Shown: positions 28,239 to 38,159, counted from the first letter of the stretch. The stretch: 64,000 nucleotides of DNA from Lewinellaceae bacterium (GCA_020636225.1 JACJYI010000007.1:124001-188000); one strand, 5' to 3'. A program made the numbers and translations. Notes: generated by a model not told the origin, from the sequence alone.

Positions 28239-31097
28239 CTATTCCTCCCGGTACGCTTCCATGGGCAGGCATGTGCAGACCAGATTCCGGTCGCCATGGG
28301 CATTGTTGACTCGCCCGATGCTTGCCCAGAACTTGTATCCTTCCTTCAGGTAAGGCAGTGGCCAGGCAGCTTTTTCCCGGCTGTAGGGATACGGCCACTC
28401 GTCAGAAGAGACCAGCGCCAGGGTATGCGGTGCATTGTGGAGAACGTTGTTCTCAGGATCTGCTGAACCGCTGGCGATCTCTTCCATTTCCTTCTTGATC
28501 TCCAGCATGGCATCGCAGAACCTGTCCAGTTCATCCTTGCTTTCACTTTCCGTCGGTTCGATCATGATGGTACCCGCCACCGGGAAGGAAAGCGTCGGGG
28601 CATGGAAGCCATAATCGATCAAACGCTTGGCCACATCCTCGGCACTGCACAGGCTCTTGAACGGGCGCAGGTCAATGATCAGTTCGTGGGCGGCACGTCC
28701 CTTCTCGCCGACGTAGAGGACCTGATAGGCGGATTCGAGGCGAGCCTTGATGTAGTTGGCATTGAGGATCGCATAAATGGTACTGTCGGTCACTCCTCGT
28801 GCGCCGAGCATGCGAATGTACCCGTAGGAGATCAGCAGGATGCTGGCACTACCCCAGGGAGCGGCGGATACAGCCTTGATGGCCTTGCTTCCGCCGGTGC
28901 GGGCGAAAACATGACCCGGCAGGAAGGGGGCCAACTTGGCATTGACGCAGATCGGGCCCATGCCCGGACCTCCTCCTCCATGGGGAATGGCGAAGGTCTT
29001 GTGCAGGTTGAGGTGGCAGACATCCGCTCCGATCAGGGCAGGACTGGTCAGGCCCACCTGGGCATTCATGTTGGCGCCGTCCATGTAGACCAGCCCTCCA
29101 TGTTGATGGATCACCTTGCAGATCTCCACGATCGCGGATTCGAACACCCCGTGGGTGGACGGATAGGTCACCATCAATGCCGACAGGTTGTCGGCATGAG
29201 CAGCCGCCTTGGCCTTGAGGTCCGCCACATCGATATTGCCATGATCATCGCATTCTACCACGACGATCCGGGCACCGATCATGGCCGCCGAGGCCGGATT
29301 GGTGCCATGGGCGGAAGATGGGATCAGGACCACATTACGATGCTTGTCACCCCGACTGAGGTGATAGGCCCGGATGGTCAGCAAACCGGCATATTCACCC
29401 TGGGCGCCGGAATTGGGCTGCAGTGAACAGGCTTCGAAACCCGTGGCTTCGCAGAGATAGCGCTCCAGGTCGGCAAACAGTTGGTAATATCCCTTGACCT
29501 GGTTGGCCGGCGTGAACGGATGGATCTGCCCGAATTCCGGCATGCTGACCGGCATCATTTCTGCGGCAGCATTGAGTTTCATGGTGCAGGATCCCAGAGG
29601 GATCATGGAATGGACCAGGGACAGATCCTTGTTTTCCAGGCGCTTCATGTAGCGCATCAACTTCGACTCCGTGCGATATTGGTGGAAGACCTCTTGAGTG
29701 AGATAATCCGACTGGCGTTCCAGCGCTTTTGGTACGGACAGACCCGCCTTGACGGTGGCCGATGTCGTGGCTTTTCCGGCTACGGAAGCGAAAATGGCCG
29801 TAATGGTCTCCAGGGTGTGCTCGTCGTGCGTCTCATCCAGGCTGATCTGGATGGCGCTGCGGTCATAATAGAAGTTGATCTCCTGGCGCAGGGCCGCCTG
29901 GCGGATCTTTCTCAGGAGATCCGGAGCCACTTCGATCCGCAGGGTATCAAAAAAGGCAGTATTGGTCTGTTGATAGCCCAATTGTTCGAGACGATGAGCC
30001 AGGACCCGGGCCCGTTGGTGGATCTCCGTGGCAATGGCTTTCAGGCCTTCCGGTCCATGGTAGACGGCATACATGGCCGCCATGTTGGCCAGAAGGGCCT
30101 GGGCCGTACAGATATTGGATGTCGCTTTTTCCCGGCGGATGTGTTGTTCGCGGGTCTGCAGGGCCATACGCAAGGCGCGGTTGCCCTGGGCATCGATACT
30201 GACCCCAATGATCCGGCCCGGGATCTGGCGCTTGAAATCCTCCCGGGTCGCAAAGAAGGCTGCATGTGGGCCACCGAAGCCCATCGGCACGCCAAACCGC
30301 TGGGAATTCCCGACCACGCAATCGGCTCCCCATTCACCCGGAGGGGTCAGGAGGACCAGGGAGAGCAGGTCGGCTGCAACGGTCACGTAGATTCCTTTGC
30401 TTCTGGCTTCTTCCACTAACGCGCGATGGTCAGTGATCTGCCCGGACTTGCCCGGATACTGCAGCAACAAGCCGAATACCTTGTCTGTCAATGTCAGGTC
30501 TCCGGATACCTTGACCTGGATGCCGATGGGAGTGGCACGGGTCTTCAGCACATCAATGGTCTGAGGGAGCACCTCATCGGAGACTAGAAATACCGGGGCT
30601 TCGACAGTGCGCTTGTTGCGCTCGTGGAAGAAGAGGGTCATTGCCTCTGCGGCTGCAGTGCCCTCATCCAGAAGTGATGCGTTGGCGATCGGCAATCCGG
30701 TCAGGTCGCTCACCACGGTCTGGAAATTCAGGAGGCTTTCCAACCGGCCCTGGGCGATCTCCGCCTGATAGGGGGTGTATTGGGTATACCACCCCGGATT
30801 CTCCAGGATATTGCGCTGGATCACCGGAGGAGTGATGGTACCGCTATAGCCCATCCCGATGCATGAAGTGAACACTTTGTTCATCGCCCCCAACTCCCGC
30901 ATGTGCTTCAGGTAGGCATATTCGCTCAGAGCAGGTGGCAGATTGAGCGAACCTTTCCGACGAATATTGTCCGGAACGGTTTGATCGATCAGTTCGTCCA
31001 GGCTCTTGACGCCAACGGTGGCGAGCATCTCCTTAGTTTCAGCAACTCCCGGGCCGATATGACGACGGGAAAATCCGGTATTCTCAGTGATTTGCAT
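28239..31097 (-). CDS. gcvP: Glycine dehydrogenase (decarboxylating), P protein of the glycine cleavage system
   Basis: 952 residues, the full length of the single-chain P protein. The N-terminal half starts with FSRRHIGPG; the C-terminal half carries the PLP lysine in NLHKTFAIPHGGGGPGMG (Lys700). It decarboxylates glycine and passes the aminomethyl group to the lipoyl H protein in the cytoplasm, feeding one-carbon metabolism. gcvT and gcvH are not in the window. metK lies upstream on the same strand, 289 bases away, but a separate -7 element precedes gcvP. Confidence 0.97.
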   Translation of the reverse strand: MQITENTGFSRRHIGPGVAETKEMLATVGVKSLDELIDQTVPDNIRRKGSLNLPPALSEYAYLKHMRELGAMNKVFTSCIGMGYSGTITPPVIQRNILENPGWYTQYTPYQAEIAQGRLESLLNFQTVVSDLTGLPIANASLLDEGTAAAEAMTLFFHERNKRTVEAPVFLVSDEVLPQTIDVLKTRATPIGIQVKVSGDLTLTDKVFGLLLQYPGKSGQITDHRALVEEARSKGIYVTVAADLLSLVLLTPPGEWGADCVVGNSQRFGVPMGFGGPHAAFFATREDFKRQIPGRIIGVSIDAQGNRALRMALQTREQHIRREKATSNICTAQALLANMAAMYAVYHGPEGLKAIATEIHQRARVLAHRLEQLGYQQTNTAFFDTLRIEVAPDLLRKIRQAALRQEINFYYDRSAIQISLDETHDEHTLETITAIFASVAGKATTSATVKAGLSVPKALERQSDYLTQEVFHQYRTESKLMRYMKRLENKDLSLVHSMIPLGSCTMKLNAAAEMMPVSMPEFGQIHPFTPANQVKGYYQLFADLERYLCEATGFEACSLQPNSGAQGEYAGLLTIRAYHLSRGDKHRNVVLIPSSAHGTNPASAAMIGARIVVVECDDHGNIDVADLKAKAAAHADNLSALMVTYPSTHGVFESAIVEICKVIHQHGGLVYMDGANMNAQVGLTSPALIGADVCHLNLHKTFAIPHGGGGPGMGPICVNAKLAPFLPGHVFARTGGSKAIKAVSAAPWGSASILLISYGYIRMLGARGVTDSTIYAILNANYIKARLESAYQVLYVGEKGRAAHELIIDLRPFKSLCSAEDVAKRLIDYGFHAPTLSFPVAGTIMIEPTESESKDELDRFCDAMLEIKKEMEEIASGSADPENNVLHNAPHTLALVSSDEWPYPYSREKAAWPLPYLKEGYKFWASIGRVNNAHGDRNLVCTCLPMEAYREE

Positions 31098-31116
31098 AGG
31101 TCAATGATAAGGCTGT

Positions 31117-31124
31117 CAAAGGTA
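31117..31124 (-). promoter_or_regulatory. -7 promoter element of gcvP
   Basis: Reads TACCTTTG on the minus strand, a perfect TAnnTTTG match, 19 bases before the ATG. The short leader leaves no room for a glycine riboswitch. Confidence 0.6.
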
Positions 31125-31386
31125 ATGAACTGCCCCGAGAGGGAGGCCGTGTGGTAACAGGAATCCGATGAGAAAAGTTGAAGAAGGAGCGATGGTGATG
31201 GAGCAGGGACGAACGCTCTCCGGGCGATCGCGAACAACGACCCTGGAGAAAACCGGATCAGGCTTGACATCCATCCCGAACCAACCCATCAGGTTCAAGA
31301 CCCATCTGCCTTACCCGCCTGCCTGGAATCTGCCGGAAAACAACTCGGTCCGGCCTTTCACATGCCAGTTGATGGCTGAATTCGAC

Positions 31387-32688
31387 CTACTTGAGACCAA
31401 ACGCCTTCTTCACATCCTTGACGCGGTTCAGCTCTTCCCAGGTGAACAGTTCGACCTCGACATTCTTGCGCTCTACGCCACGGCCGTCCGGACGGACAAA
31501 CGTCTTGATCGCCTTGCGGTGCTCCCGGCCCATGTGGCCATAGGACGCCGTTTCCGAATAGATCGGATTGCGCAATTTCAATTCGCGCTCAATGATGCCC
31601 GGCCGCAGGTCCCAGAGTTCCTGGATCTTGGCAGCGATCTCACCGTCATGCATATCCACCTTGGCGGTACCATAGGTGTCCACGAAGATGCCCATGGGCT
31701 GGGCGACGCCGATGGCATAGGAGATCTGCACCAGCATCTGGTTGGCTACGCCGGCGGCCACCATGTTCTTGGCAATATGCCGGGCTGCATAGGCCGCTGA
31801 GCGATCCACCTTGCTGGGATCTTTTCCGGAGAAGGCACCCCCTCCGTGCGCGCCCTTCCCACCGTATGTATCCACGATGATCTTCCGGCCCGTCAGGCCG
31901 GTATCCCCGTGGGGGCCTCCGATCACGAACTTGCCGGTCGGGTTGACATGGTAGGTAATATTGTCCGAAAAGAGCTTCTGCAACTTGGCAGGGAGCTGGG
32001 CCTTGACCCTGGGAATGAGGATATGTTCAATGTCGTGCCGGATCTGGGCCAGCATATCCTGGTCGGCCTTCGCCTGGGTGACATGGTTGGCCAGGTCCTC
32101 CCTGATCCAGTCATCATGCTGGGTAGACACCACGATGGTGTCGATCCGCACGGGATTGTGGTTGTCATCGTATTCGATGGTGACCTGGGATTTGGCATCC
32201 GGACGCAGGTAGGTGATCTCATTGCATTCCCGACGCAACTTGGCCAGTTCGATGAGCAGCCGATGCGAGAGGTCCAGTGCCAGAGGCATATAGTTTTCCG
32301 TCTCGTTGGTGGCAAAACCGAACATCATGCCCTGGTCGCCGGCACCCTGGTCTTCCGGATTGCCCCGGTCGACCCCCTGATTGATATCGGATGATTGTTC
32401 GTGGATGGCCGAGAAGATCCCGCAGGAGTTTCCTTCGAACATATAGGCACTCTTGGTGTACCCGATCCGGTTGATCACATCCCGGGCGATCTGCTGGATA
32501 TCCAGGTAGGTCTCTGATTTGACCTCGCCCGCCAGAACGACCTGTCCGGTGGTGACCAGGGTTTCGCAAGCCACCTTGGAATAGGGATCAAAGGCCAGGA
32601 AATGATCGAGGATAGCATCGGAGATCTGATCGGCTACCTTATCAGGATGGCCTTCGCTGACGGATTCGGAGGTAAAGAGGTAGGACAT
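31387..32688 (-). CDS. metK: S-adenosylmethionine synthase
   Basis: 433 residues. It starts MSYLFTSESVSEGHPDKVADQISDAILD and holds the family signatures GAGDQGMMFG and GGGAFSGKDPSKVDRS. It makes S-adenosylmethionine from methionine and ATP in the cytoplasm. It is slightly longer than the E. coli enzyme because of an insertion around the KAKADQDMLAQI region, which is common in Bacteroidota copies by memory. Start supported by the -7 element 37 bases upstream. A plus-strand secreted-protein gene diverges from it. Confidence 0.97.
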   Translation of the reverse strand: MSYLFTSESVSEGHPDKVADQISDAILDHFLAFDPYSKVACETLVTTGQVVLAGEVKSETYLDIQQIARDVINRIGYTKSAYMFEGNSCGIFSAIHEQSSDINQGVDRGNPEDQGAGDQGMMFGFATNETENYMPLALDLSHRLLIELAKLRRECNEITYLRPDAKSQVTIEYDDNHNPVRIDTIVVSTQHDDWIREDLANHVTQAKADQDMLAQIRHDIEHILIPRVKAQLPAKLQKLFSDNITYHVNPTGKFVIGGPHGDTGLTGRKIIVDTYGGKGAHGGGAFSGKDPSKVDRSAAYAARHIAKNMVAAGVANQMLVQISYAIGVAQPMGIFVDTYGTAKVDMHDGEIAAKIQELWDLRPGIIERELKLRNPIYSETASYGHMGREHRKAIKTFVRPDGRGVERKNVEVELFTWEELNRVKDVKKAFGLK

Positions 32689-32725
32689 GCAACGATTGGA
32701 TTGTGTGCGAAAATGGAAAGGTGGG

Positions 32726-32733
32726 CAAAGTTA
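32726..32733 (-). promoter_or_regulatory. -7 promoter element of metK
   Basis: Reads TAACTTTG on the minus strand, a perfect TAnnTTTG match, 37 bases before the metK ATG. No SAM riboswitch fold is visible in the short leader. Confidence 0.6.
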
Positions 32734-32914
32734 CAAAGCGTATTGGTATTCGGTATTCGGAATGATTGAGCTGGGTAAATCCATTCCAGAATGGGCATGG
32801 GGGCCGCGACAGGTGTTGGACATCCGGATCAGTGGCTCCTCTCAGGCCAAGTACCCGGATCATCGAGAATACAGGGTCGTCAAACATCTATCCTGTTCCT
32901 GCCGTTATCCCTGT

Positions 32915-33520
32915 ATGGCCCGAATCAAATACATCCTGCTCCCTGTCCTGGTCCTGCTGATCGGACAACTCGCCCATGCGCAACAATTCCTCTCCCACTT
33001 CTCCCTGGCCAGCGGGCAGGGCAAGGTCGTCCTCAACTGGACCATTGCCGCCGGCAACACCTGCCTGGGCATTGACATTGTCCGATCCACGGACGGGCAG
33101 TCCTTCTCCTCCATTGGCAGCATTGGTGGTGTCTGCGGCAGCATCGATGAGCCGGTCAGCTATTCGTTCGTCGATGAGGCCCCCGCCCTGAATCAGACCA
33201 ATTCCTATAAATTGCTGCTGGGCCTCGACCAGGAATCCGAGGTACGTTCTGTGGAGGTCGTCGACCTGGGATCCACCGGCTATCAGATCCGCCCCCACCC
33301 GGTCTATCAGGATGGTGTCCTGTATTTTGAAAATGACCGGGAAGAACCGCATACGCTGTCCATCTTTCAACTGAACGGCCATCTGCTGTCGGAGCAATCC
33401 TCATCCACCGATCATTTCATTCTGGATCTCAGTGCCTGGCCAGCCGGTTTGTATCCGTTTCGCATCACCAATACCCGGTCAGGAGAAGGAAAGGCCAAAG
33501 GAAAAGTGGTGCATCAATAA
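32915..33520 (+). CDS. Short secreted protein with degenerate T9SS-like C-terminus
   Basis: 201 residues from ATG 32915, which opens a clean signal peptide (MARIKYILLPVLVLLIGQLAHAQ); the longer frame from 32687 would overlap the metK start. The mature protein is one FN3/Ig-like domain (LNWTIAAGNTCLGIDIVRSTDGQ). A C-terminal domain of type A shape follows (LSIFQLNGHLLSEQ...LSAWPAGLYPFRI), but the usual PNP motif is missing (VYQDG instead). It may still be exported by T9SS. No function assigned. Confidence 0.7.
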   Translation: MARIKYILLPVLVLLIGQLAHAQQFLSHFSLASGQGKVVLNWTIAAGNTCLGIDIVRSTDGQSFSSIGSIGGVCGSIDEPVSYSFVDEAPALNQTNSYKLLLGLDQESEVRSVEVVDLGSTGYQIRPHPVYQDGVLYFENDREEPHTLSIFQLNGHLLSEQSSSTDHFILDLSAWPAGLYPFRITNTRSGEGKAKGKVVHQ

Positions 33521-33557
33521 AGCGTGATGGCCACGTGCCCGGGCGGCATAGACACCA

Positions 33558-34166
33558 TTACCTGATCGCACAATGCAACAGCTTCTCCCCCTCCAGGTAG
33601 CCTTCCAGAAGATCACCGACCTTCACCGGCCCCACCCCGGCCGGGGTGCCGGTAAAGAAGTAGTCGCCCGTCTGGAGCTTGAAGAATCGGGAACTGTAAC
33701 TGATCAGGTCATCAAAGGAAAAGATCATGTCCCTGGTATTGCCGGATTGGACCACTTCTCCATTCTTTCGCAATTCAAAGTGGATCCCCTGCTGGTGATC
33801 GACCGGCAGATCGACAAAGGGTGACACCACTGCGGAATGATCAAAGGCCTTGGCGATCTCCCAGGGGTGCCCTTTTTCCTTGAGCCGGCTTTGCAGGTCC
33901 CGGGCAGTGAAATCGATCCCCAGGGCGATTTGGTCGTAGTACTTGTGTGCAAACTCCGGTTCGATATGCCGGCCGTTGCCGCTGATGCGCAGGACGATCT
34001 CCAGTTCGTAGTGGATATCCTGACTGAACTCGGGATGGTAGAATGGTTTGCCCTGGTTGAGCAGAGCTGTTGCCGGTTTCATGAACAGCATGGGTGCCTG
34101 GGGTACCGGGTTGTTCAACTCTTTGGCATGTTCTACATAGTTGCGGCCGACACAAAGGATCTTCAT
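33558..34166 (-). CDS. Fumarylacetoacetate hydrolase (FAH) family protein
   Basis: 202 residues from ATG 34166; the longer frame to 34265 runs over the -7 element. It is a single FAH catalytic domain: ILCVGRNYVEHAKE, the metal ligands in HYELEIVLRI (two Glu) and IDFTARDLQ (Asp), then FFTGTPAGVGPVKVGD. Small members of this family include acylpyruvases and oxaloacetate decarboxylases (FAHD1 type). The specific substrate cannot be read from sequence. It sits between two secreted-protein genes and has its own promoter. Confidence 0.9.
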   Translation of the reverse strand: MKILCVGRNYVEHAKELNNPVPQAPMLFMKPATALLNQGKPFYHPEFSQDIHYELEIVLRISGNGRHIEPEFAHKYYDQIALGIDFTARDLQSRLKEKGHPWEIAKAFDHSAVVSPFVDLPVDHQQGIHFELRKNGEVVQSGNTRDMIFSFDDLISYSSRFFKLQTGDYFFTGTPAGVGPVKVGDLLEGYLEGEKLLHCAIR

Positions 34167-34221
34167 AGTGGGTAAGCTGGATGAAAGGGACCGGCCACCA
34201 GGCCGATCCAGGAATTTCGGA

Positions 34222-34229
34222 CAAAAGTA
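34222..34229 (-). promoter_or_regulatory. -7 promoter element of the FAH-family gene
   Basis: Reads TACTTTTG on the minus strand, a perfect TAnnTTTG match, 55 bases before the ATG at 34166. Confidence 0.5.
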
Positions 34230-34402
34230 ACGCGTCCAACGTTCACGCACAGCAAGCCGCGGCATGGCGGTTACAGACCAACCGCTGGTTGCACCGTCCA
34301 GTCATGGTGAAATCTCCTACCAATTGTCTAATTTTAGCAGGTACTTGCTGCAGATGCAACCTTGATCTTGCGGTCTTCATCCATCTATCCAAACACCACG
34401 CC

Positions 34403-35194
34403 ATGAAACTCGTCTTCCTGAGTATGTTCCTGTCCCTCTCCGTCATGAGCGGATTGCAGGCCCAGAAAGTCAAAGTAAAAAAGGACATCCTGTATATCGA
34501 CAATCAGCCCACAGGTACCTTCCAAAAGGATGGCAAACATGCCACCTTCCTGAATATGGACGGCGAGGTATTGCTTGAATTTCATTATTCGGAGGCCCGG
34601 CCATACGAGCAAGGCCCCGAACTTCCCCACTATCAAGTGGTCAGCCCGGCCTTGCAGGACTCCTTTATCACCAGTCATATCTTTTTTCACAATCACTCGC
34701 GGAAGGGTGACCTGATCGCTGAGAACGGATTGGTCCGCGACGGAAAAGTGGACCCGGCTGGCATAGCCAGGTGCAAGGAAGTACATGACCAGCGAATGGT
34801 ACAGGACTTCCTGGACAAGCATGCCTTGTCACTCACCAAGCTGGTCAGGCGCTACCCGGGCTATCCATACTACATCAAGAACCTGACCGGCAAACAAATC
34901 GAAAAAGACCGGAAGTACTACATTGCCACCGGAGACCTGACGACCCACGCAGTGGTGGGTTATGCCAAGCTGGTCGATCATGATGTTTCCGGTCACCCCT
35001 ACTACCGATTGAATTTCTACTTGCCCGATGGCCAACTTGCGGCCATGGTGGAATATTCCGATCTGAACACCCAACATTCCAAGCTCTATACTTATGTGGA
35101 CCGGACCTTCCATGATCATGCCGGGCGATATGCCATCACTCCGGAAGGGATCCTGGATGCCGTAAAATTCCTGGTGACGGGATCGTATTTGTAA
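34403..35194 (+). CDS. Secreted protein of unknown function
   Basis: 263 residues from ATG 34403, which begins a signal peptide (MKLVFLSMFLSLSVMSGLQAQ). The rest alternates short beta-prone segments (KVKKDILYIDNQPTGTFQKD) with a central RRYPGYPYYIKNLTGKQIEKD region and ends without a sorting domain, transmembrane helix or lipobox. I do not recognise the family. A TAATTTTA element at 34329-34336 resembles a -7 box, 66 bases upstream. It is probably periplasmic. The 276 bases that follow, up to the haloperoxidase gene, hold nothing I can support. Confidence 0.6.
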   Translation: MKLVFLSMFLSLSVMSGLQAQKVKVKKDILYIDNQPTGTFQKDGKHATFLNMDGEVLLEFHYSEARPYEQGPELPHYQVVSPALQDSFITSHIFFHNHSRKGDLIAENGLVRDGKVDPAGIARCKEVHDQRMVQDFLDKHALSLTKLVRRYPGYPYYIKNLTGKQIEKDRKYYIATGDLTTHAVVGYAKLVDHDVSGHPYYRLNFYLPDGQLAAMVEYSDLNTQHSKLYTYVDRTFHDHAGRYAITPEGILDAVKFLVTGSYL

Positions 35195-35470
35195 TCTTGT
35201 AGGGAGGCTCGGTGCCACAGGTCGCCTGCTCTCCAGCTGGCGGCATGTTCCATACTGGGAATGGCACCCGTGACCATGAAAGAGGCAGAGTATATATCGG
35301 TCGCGACATCAGGCAGTGGAAGAGGGGCATCACCGGAATCCATTCTGAGGAATGGAAGAAACCGGATCTCCAATATTCCGGGTTGATCGAAGGCCTCAAC
35401 TCCCTTATCGTTATCGCTCGTCCTTGCTGAATTGCCGCTTCCACACATGCTCATGCCTCCTTTCCCTGCC

Positions 35471-36805
35471 ATGAAAACCATCCATATTGTTGTTACCCTA
35501 CTCATTGTGCTGGTCTTGCACAGTTGTCGAAAAGACAATGACCAGCCATTTGGCCCTGGCACAGCTACCCATTCTTCTGAAGTGGTCCTTTCCTGGATAG
35601 GCCTGACACTCAAGCTGATCAAAGAAACACCGGGCTTTTCACCACCTGTGGCTGCCCGGGTCTATGGTTATTCCGGGCTGGCCTTGTACGAAAGTGTCCG
35701 GCAAGGCATGCCTGGCTACCGGTCACTGGAAGGTCAATTGACCGGTTTCAATGAAGGGACCGTCCCCTTGGCAGATTCCCGGCTCAACTATCACTGGGGG
35801 GCTGTAGCCAATGCGACACTCGGTGTCTTCATCAGAAGCTGTTTCAAAACAGCTACACCGGAGAACCAGGCCCTGATCGACGACCTGGAATCACAGTACC
35901 AGAATCAATTCATGTCGGAAGCCACCGAACAGGTGATCACCCGGTCTGTCGCCAATGGCCAGGCGGTTGGACAGGCCATCCTGGCCTATGCCGAATCCGA
36001 TGGACATAGTGAATGCTATAAAACCAACTTTCCATCTTCCTACATTGTTCCCGCCGGACCGGGCCTGTGGGAACCCACCAGCCCGGCCAACCCCATCCCC
36101 CTGCAACCTTACTGGGGCAATGTAAGGCCCTTCATGGAAGCCAATGTGGCAGACCTGCTGCCAGCGCCACCTCCTGCATATTCAACCGACCCGGCATCAG
36201 CCTTCTACCAGGAAGCCATGGAAGTGTATTCCGCCGTCAATAATCTGACCAATGAACAAAAGGTGATCGCGGAATTCTGGAGTGATGATCCCGGAAAAAC
36301 AGCAACCCCTCCAGGCCATTCCTATTCCATCATGAAACAGATCCTGGAGGACGAGAACGCCGACCTTGCCCGAACTGCCGAAGTCTACAGCAAACTGGGC
36401 ATGGCGGTTCATGATGCCTTCATTTCCTGCTGGAATGCGAAGTATCACTACAACCTGATCCGCCCCATCTCCTATATCCATCAGCACATAGACCCTTCCT
36501 GGTCCATTCCTTTGTCCACGCCACCCTTCCCGGAATATACATCGGGCCATTCCGTCCAGTCAGGAGCAACCGCCAAGGTCCTGACCGATCTGTTCGGCAC
36601 GACCTATTCGTTTGTCGACAGGACTCATGCCGACCGTACAGACATCGATGGCACGCCGAGGGCCTTCCCAAATTTTTATACGTTTGCCGAAGAAGCCGCC
36701 ATCAGCCGCTTGTACGGAGGCATCCACTTCCGATCGGCCATTGATGTCGGTGTCGTCCAGGGAATTCGCATCGGCACGAATATCGGAAGCCTTGAGTTCC
36801 CATAA
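35471..36805 (+). CDS. Vanadium-dependent haloperoxidase / PAP2-type lipoprotein
   Basis: 444 residues from ATG 35471. The signal peptide ends at a lipobox-like LHSC, with Cys19 as probable lipid site. The C-terminal half carries the vanadate/phosphate pocket shared by vanadium haloperoxidases and PAP2 phosphatases: AKYHYNLIRP (Lys, Arg), EYTSGHSVQSG (active-site His) and SRLYGGIHFRSAID (Arg and His six apart). All expected residues are present. The family oxidises halides with peroxide or hydrolyses phosphate esters; sequence alone cannot decide which. No operon partner is visible. Confidence 0.85.
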   Translation: MKTIHIVVTLLIVLVLHSCRKDNDQPFGPGTATHSSEVVLSWIGLTLKLIKETPGFSPPVAARVYGYSGLALYESVRQGMPGYRSLEGQLTGFNEGTVPLADSRLNYHWGAVANATLGVFIRSCFKTATPENQALIDDLESQYQNQFMSEATEQVITRSVANGQAVGQAILAYAESDGHSECYKTNFPSSYIVPAGPGLWEPTSPANPIPLQPYWGNVRPFMEANVADLLPAPPPAYSTDPASAFYQEAMEVYSAVNNLTNEQKVIAEFWSDDPGKTATPPGHSYSIMKQILEDENADLARTAEVYSKLGMAVHDAFISCWNAKYHYNLIRPISYIHQHIDPSWSIPLSTPPFPEYTSGHSVQSGATAKVLTDLFGTTYSFVDRTHADRTDIDGTPRAFPNFYTFAEEAAISRLYGGIHFRSAIDVGVVQGIRIGTNIGSLEFP

Positions 36806-37736
36806 CAAAAGGCATGGCATCCAAGGGCATCATGGCATGTCCACTCTTCCTTTCCGTGATCCGGTCGCCCCACAAGACCTTGACATGGACCGAATACCGT
36901 CCAGGAGGTCATTGAACTAACGCTTGCCGACCTTGACCTGGCCTCCCCGCTGAACAGGAATCTTACGGATGACATGGCCGTGTTCGAGGTGATCCATGTA
37001 CCGGAGGATCGGCCCATGAAGCCTTGGAATAACTACCCTGGAAGTATCCCTGAAATGGGGCAAACCCGGCAACCTGAATCGCAGCAGGAGTGCGTTGCCC
37101 CTGGATTGGAAATCTCGTCCACCGGATCAAGATTCCCTGTACCGTTCGTACACCAGCCGATTGGCCCACACATTTCACAAGGTGTATCCGGGTACCTGCA
37201 CGCACGAAGGCCATCCTGATCGGTCTTTCATGCTGGAAGGTACACGGTCAACTTCCGGCCGCACCAGTCAACTGACATGGAAGCCAGTGATGTTTGCACC
37301 TTCGACCACTGTTTGCGCATGGTCCATGATGTGATCGCAATACCAGACAGTACCTGGTCCTGTCCAGGATAAACCAGTCATGATTCCAAAGACGTTGCAG
37401 ATGGGTAGCCTCTCGCATGGTACCGTTTGCCGATCCTGCAGCACAACACCTTGCCGATAAACGATCTCGTCATGCCCACCAGACCCTATCGACCAAAGGA
37501 TGCAGAGGCATGCCAGGTGCTCATTGGCGCGAATTGCCCCGGGGATGGGTACGTCCAATTTCCCAAGCTGACCGATTCTGAATTCAGCTGGCAACCGTGA
37601 CACCGGATGCGCAGGGTCCGGTCCTGCACGGACATGACATGTACCCTCCTTGAACCTGAGGGATCATGGATACAGGCATGCACCGAGAGAGGATTGTATT
37701 GTATATTGAACAACTTTTTACCAGTACCCGACTCGT
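36806..37736. other. Gene-poor stretch of about 930 bp, possibly with decayed coding remnants
   Basis: No convincing complete gene on either strand. On the minus strand an open frame (37268-37603) reads TGPGTVWYCDHIMDHAQ. That vaguely recalls the PGTxxYHCHxxxH copper ligands of multicopper oxidases, but without the proper histidines. Further along, a frame without a proper start runs to a stop at 36917 and ends LEHGHVIRKIPVQRGGQVK, which looks protein-like. The two pieces are out of frame with each other. A decayed gene is possible but unproven. A TATATTG element at 37702-37708 probably belongs to the next gene. Confidence 0.35.
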
Positions 37737-38159
37737 ATGCAAGAAAAACCGTTGATCACCATCTCTGTCCTCGTGGCCAGGCCTCCCGACCAGGTTTGGG
37801 CCTCCTGGAGCGAACCGGAACACGTCGTTCACTGGAATGCAGCAAGTGATGACTGGCACTGCCCACATGCCGAGACAGAATTCTACCCTGGAGGACAATT
37901 CAATTATCGGATGGAGGCGCGTGACGGCAGCTTTGGTTTCGATTTCAGGGGTGCATTCTCGGCCATCGAGGAACATCGATTGATCAGCTACACCCTGGAA
38001 GACAGCAGGACGGTGAGCATCCGGTTCACACCTGACGCGGAAGGCACCCGAATCGAAGAAACGTTCGAAGCGGAACAAGAGAACCCGGTTGAGCTTCAAC
38101 GCACCGGATGGCAAATGATCCTGAACCGCTTCAAGGAGTACTGTGAATCATTGGCATGA
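37737..38159 (+). CDS. SRPBCC (AHSA1/START-like) domain protein
   Basis: 140 residues, one domain. It opens ITISVLVARPPDQVWASWSEPEHVVHWNAASDDW and ends WQMILNRFKEYCES, the standard first strand and last helix of the AHSA1 branch. There is no signal peptide, so it is cytoplasmic. Family members bind hydrophobic ligands in a deep cavity; the ligand is unknown. A -7-like TATATTG lies 28 bases upstream. The next gene starts 66 bases downstream. Confidence 0.88.
   Translation: MQEKPLITISVLVARPPDQVWASWSEPEHVVHWNAASDDWHCPHAETEFYPGGQFNYRMEARDGSFGFDFRGAFSAIEEHRLISYTLEDSRTVSIRFTPDAEGTRIEETFEAEQENPVELQRTGWQMILNRFKEYCESLA

Noticed and set aside
31098..31386. Glycine riboswitch before gcvP
   Set aside because: The -7 element lies only 19 bases before the ATG, so any aptamer would be outside the transcript, and no conserved riboswitch core was seen.
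31168..31800. A 210-codon plus-strand frame overlapping the metK 3' end
   Set aside because: Most of it is antisense to metK, and its sequence shows no family features or signal peptide.
32689..32740. SAM-sensing riboswitch before metK
   Set aside because: The leader from the -7 element to the ATG is about 30 bases, too short for known SAM aptamers.
32687..32914. Upstream extension of the short secreted protein gene
   Set aside because: It would overlap the metK start codon and its promoter, and the clean signal peptide begins only at 32915.
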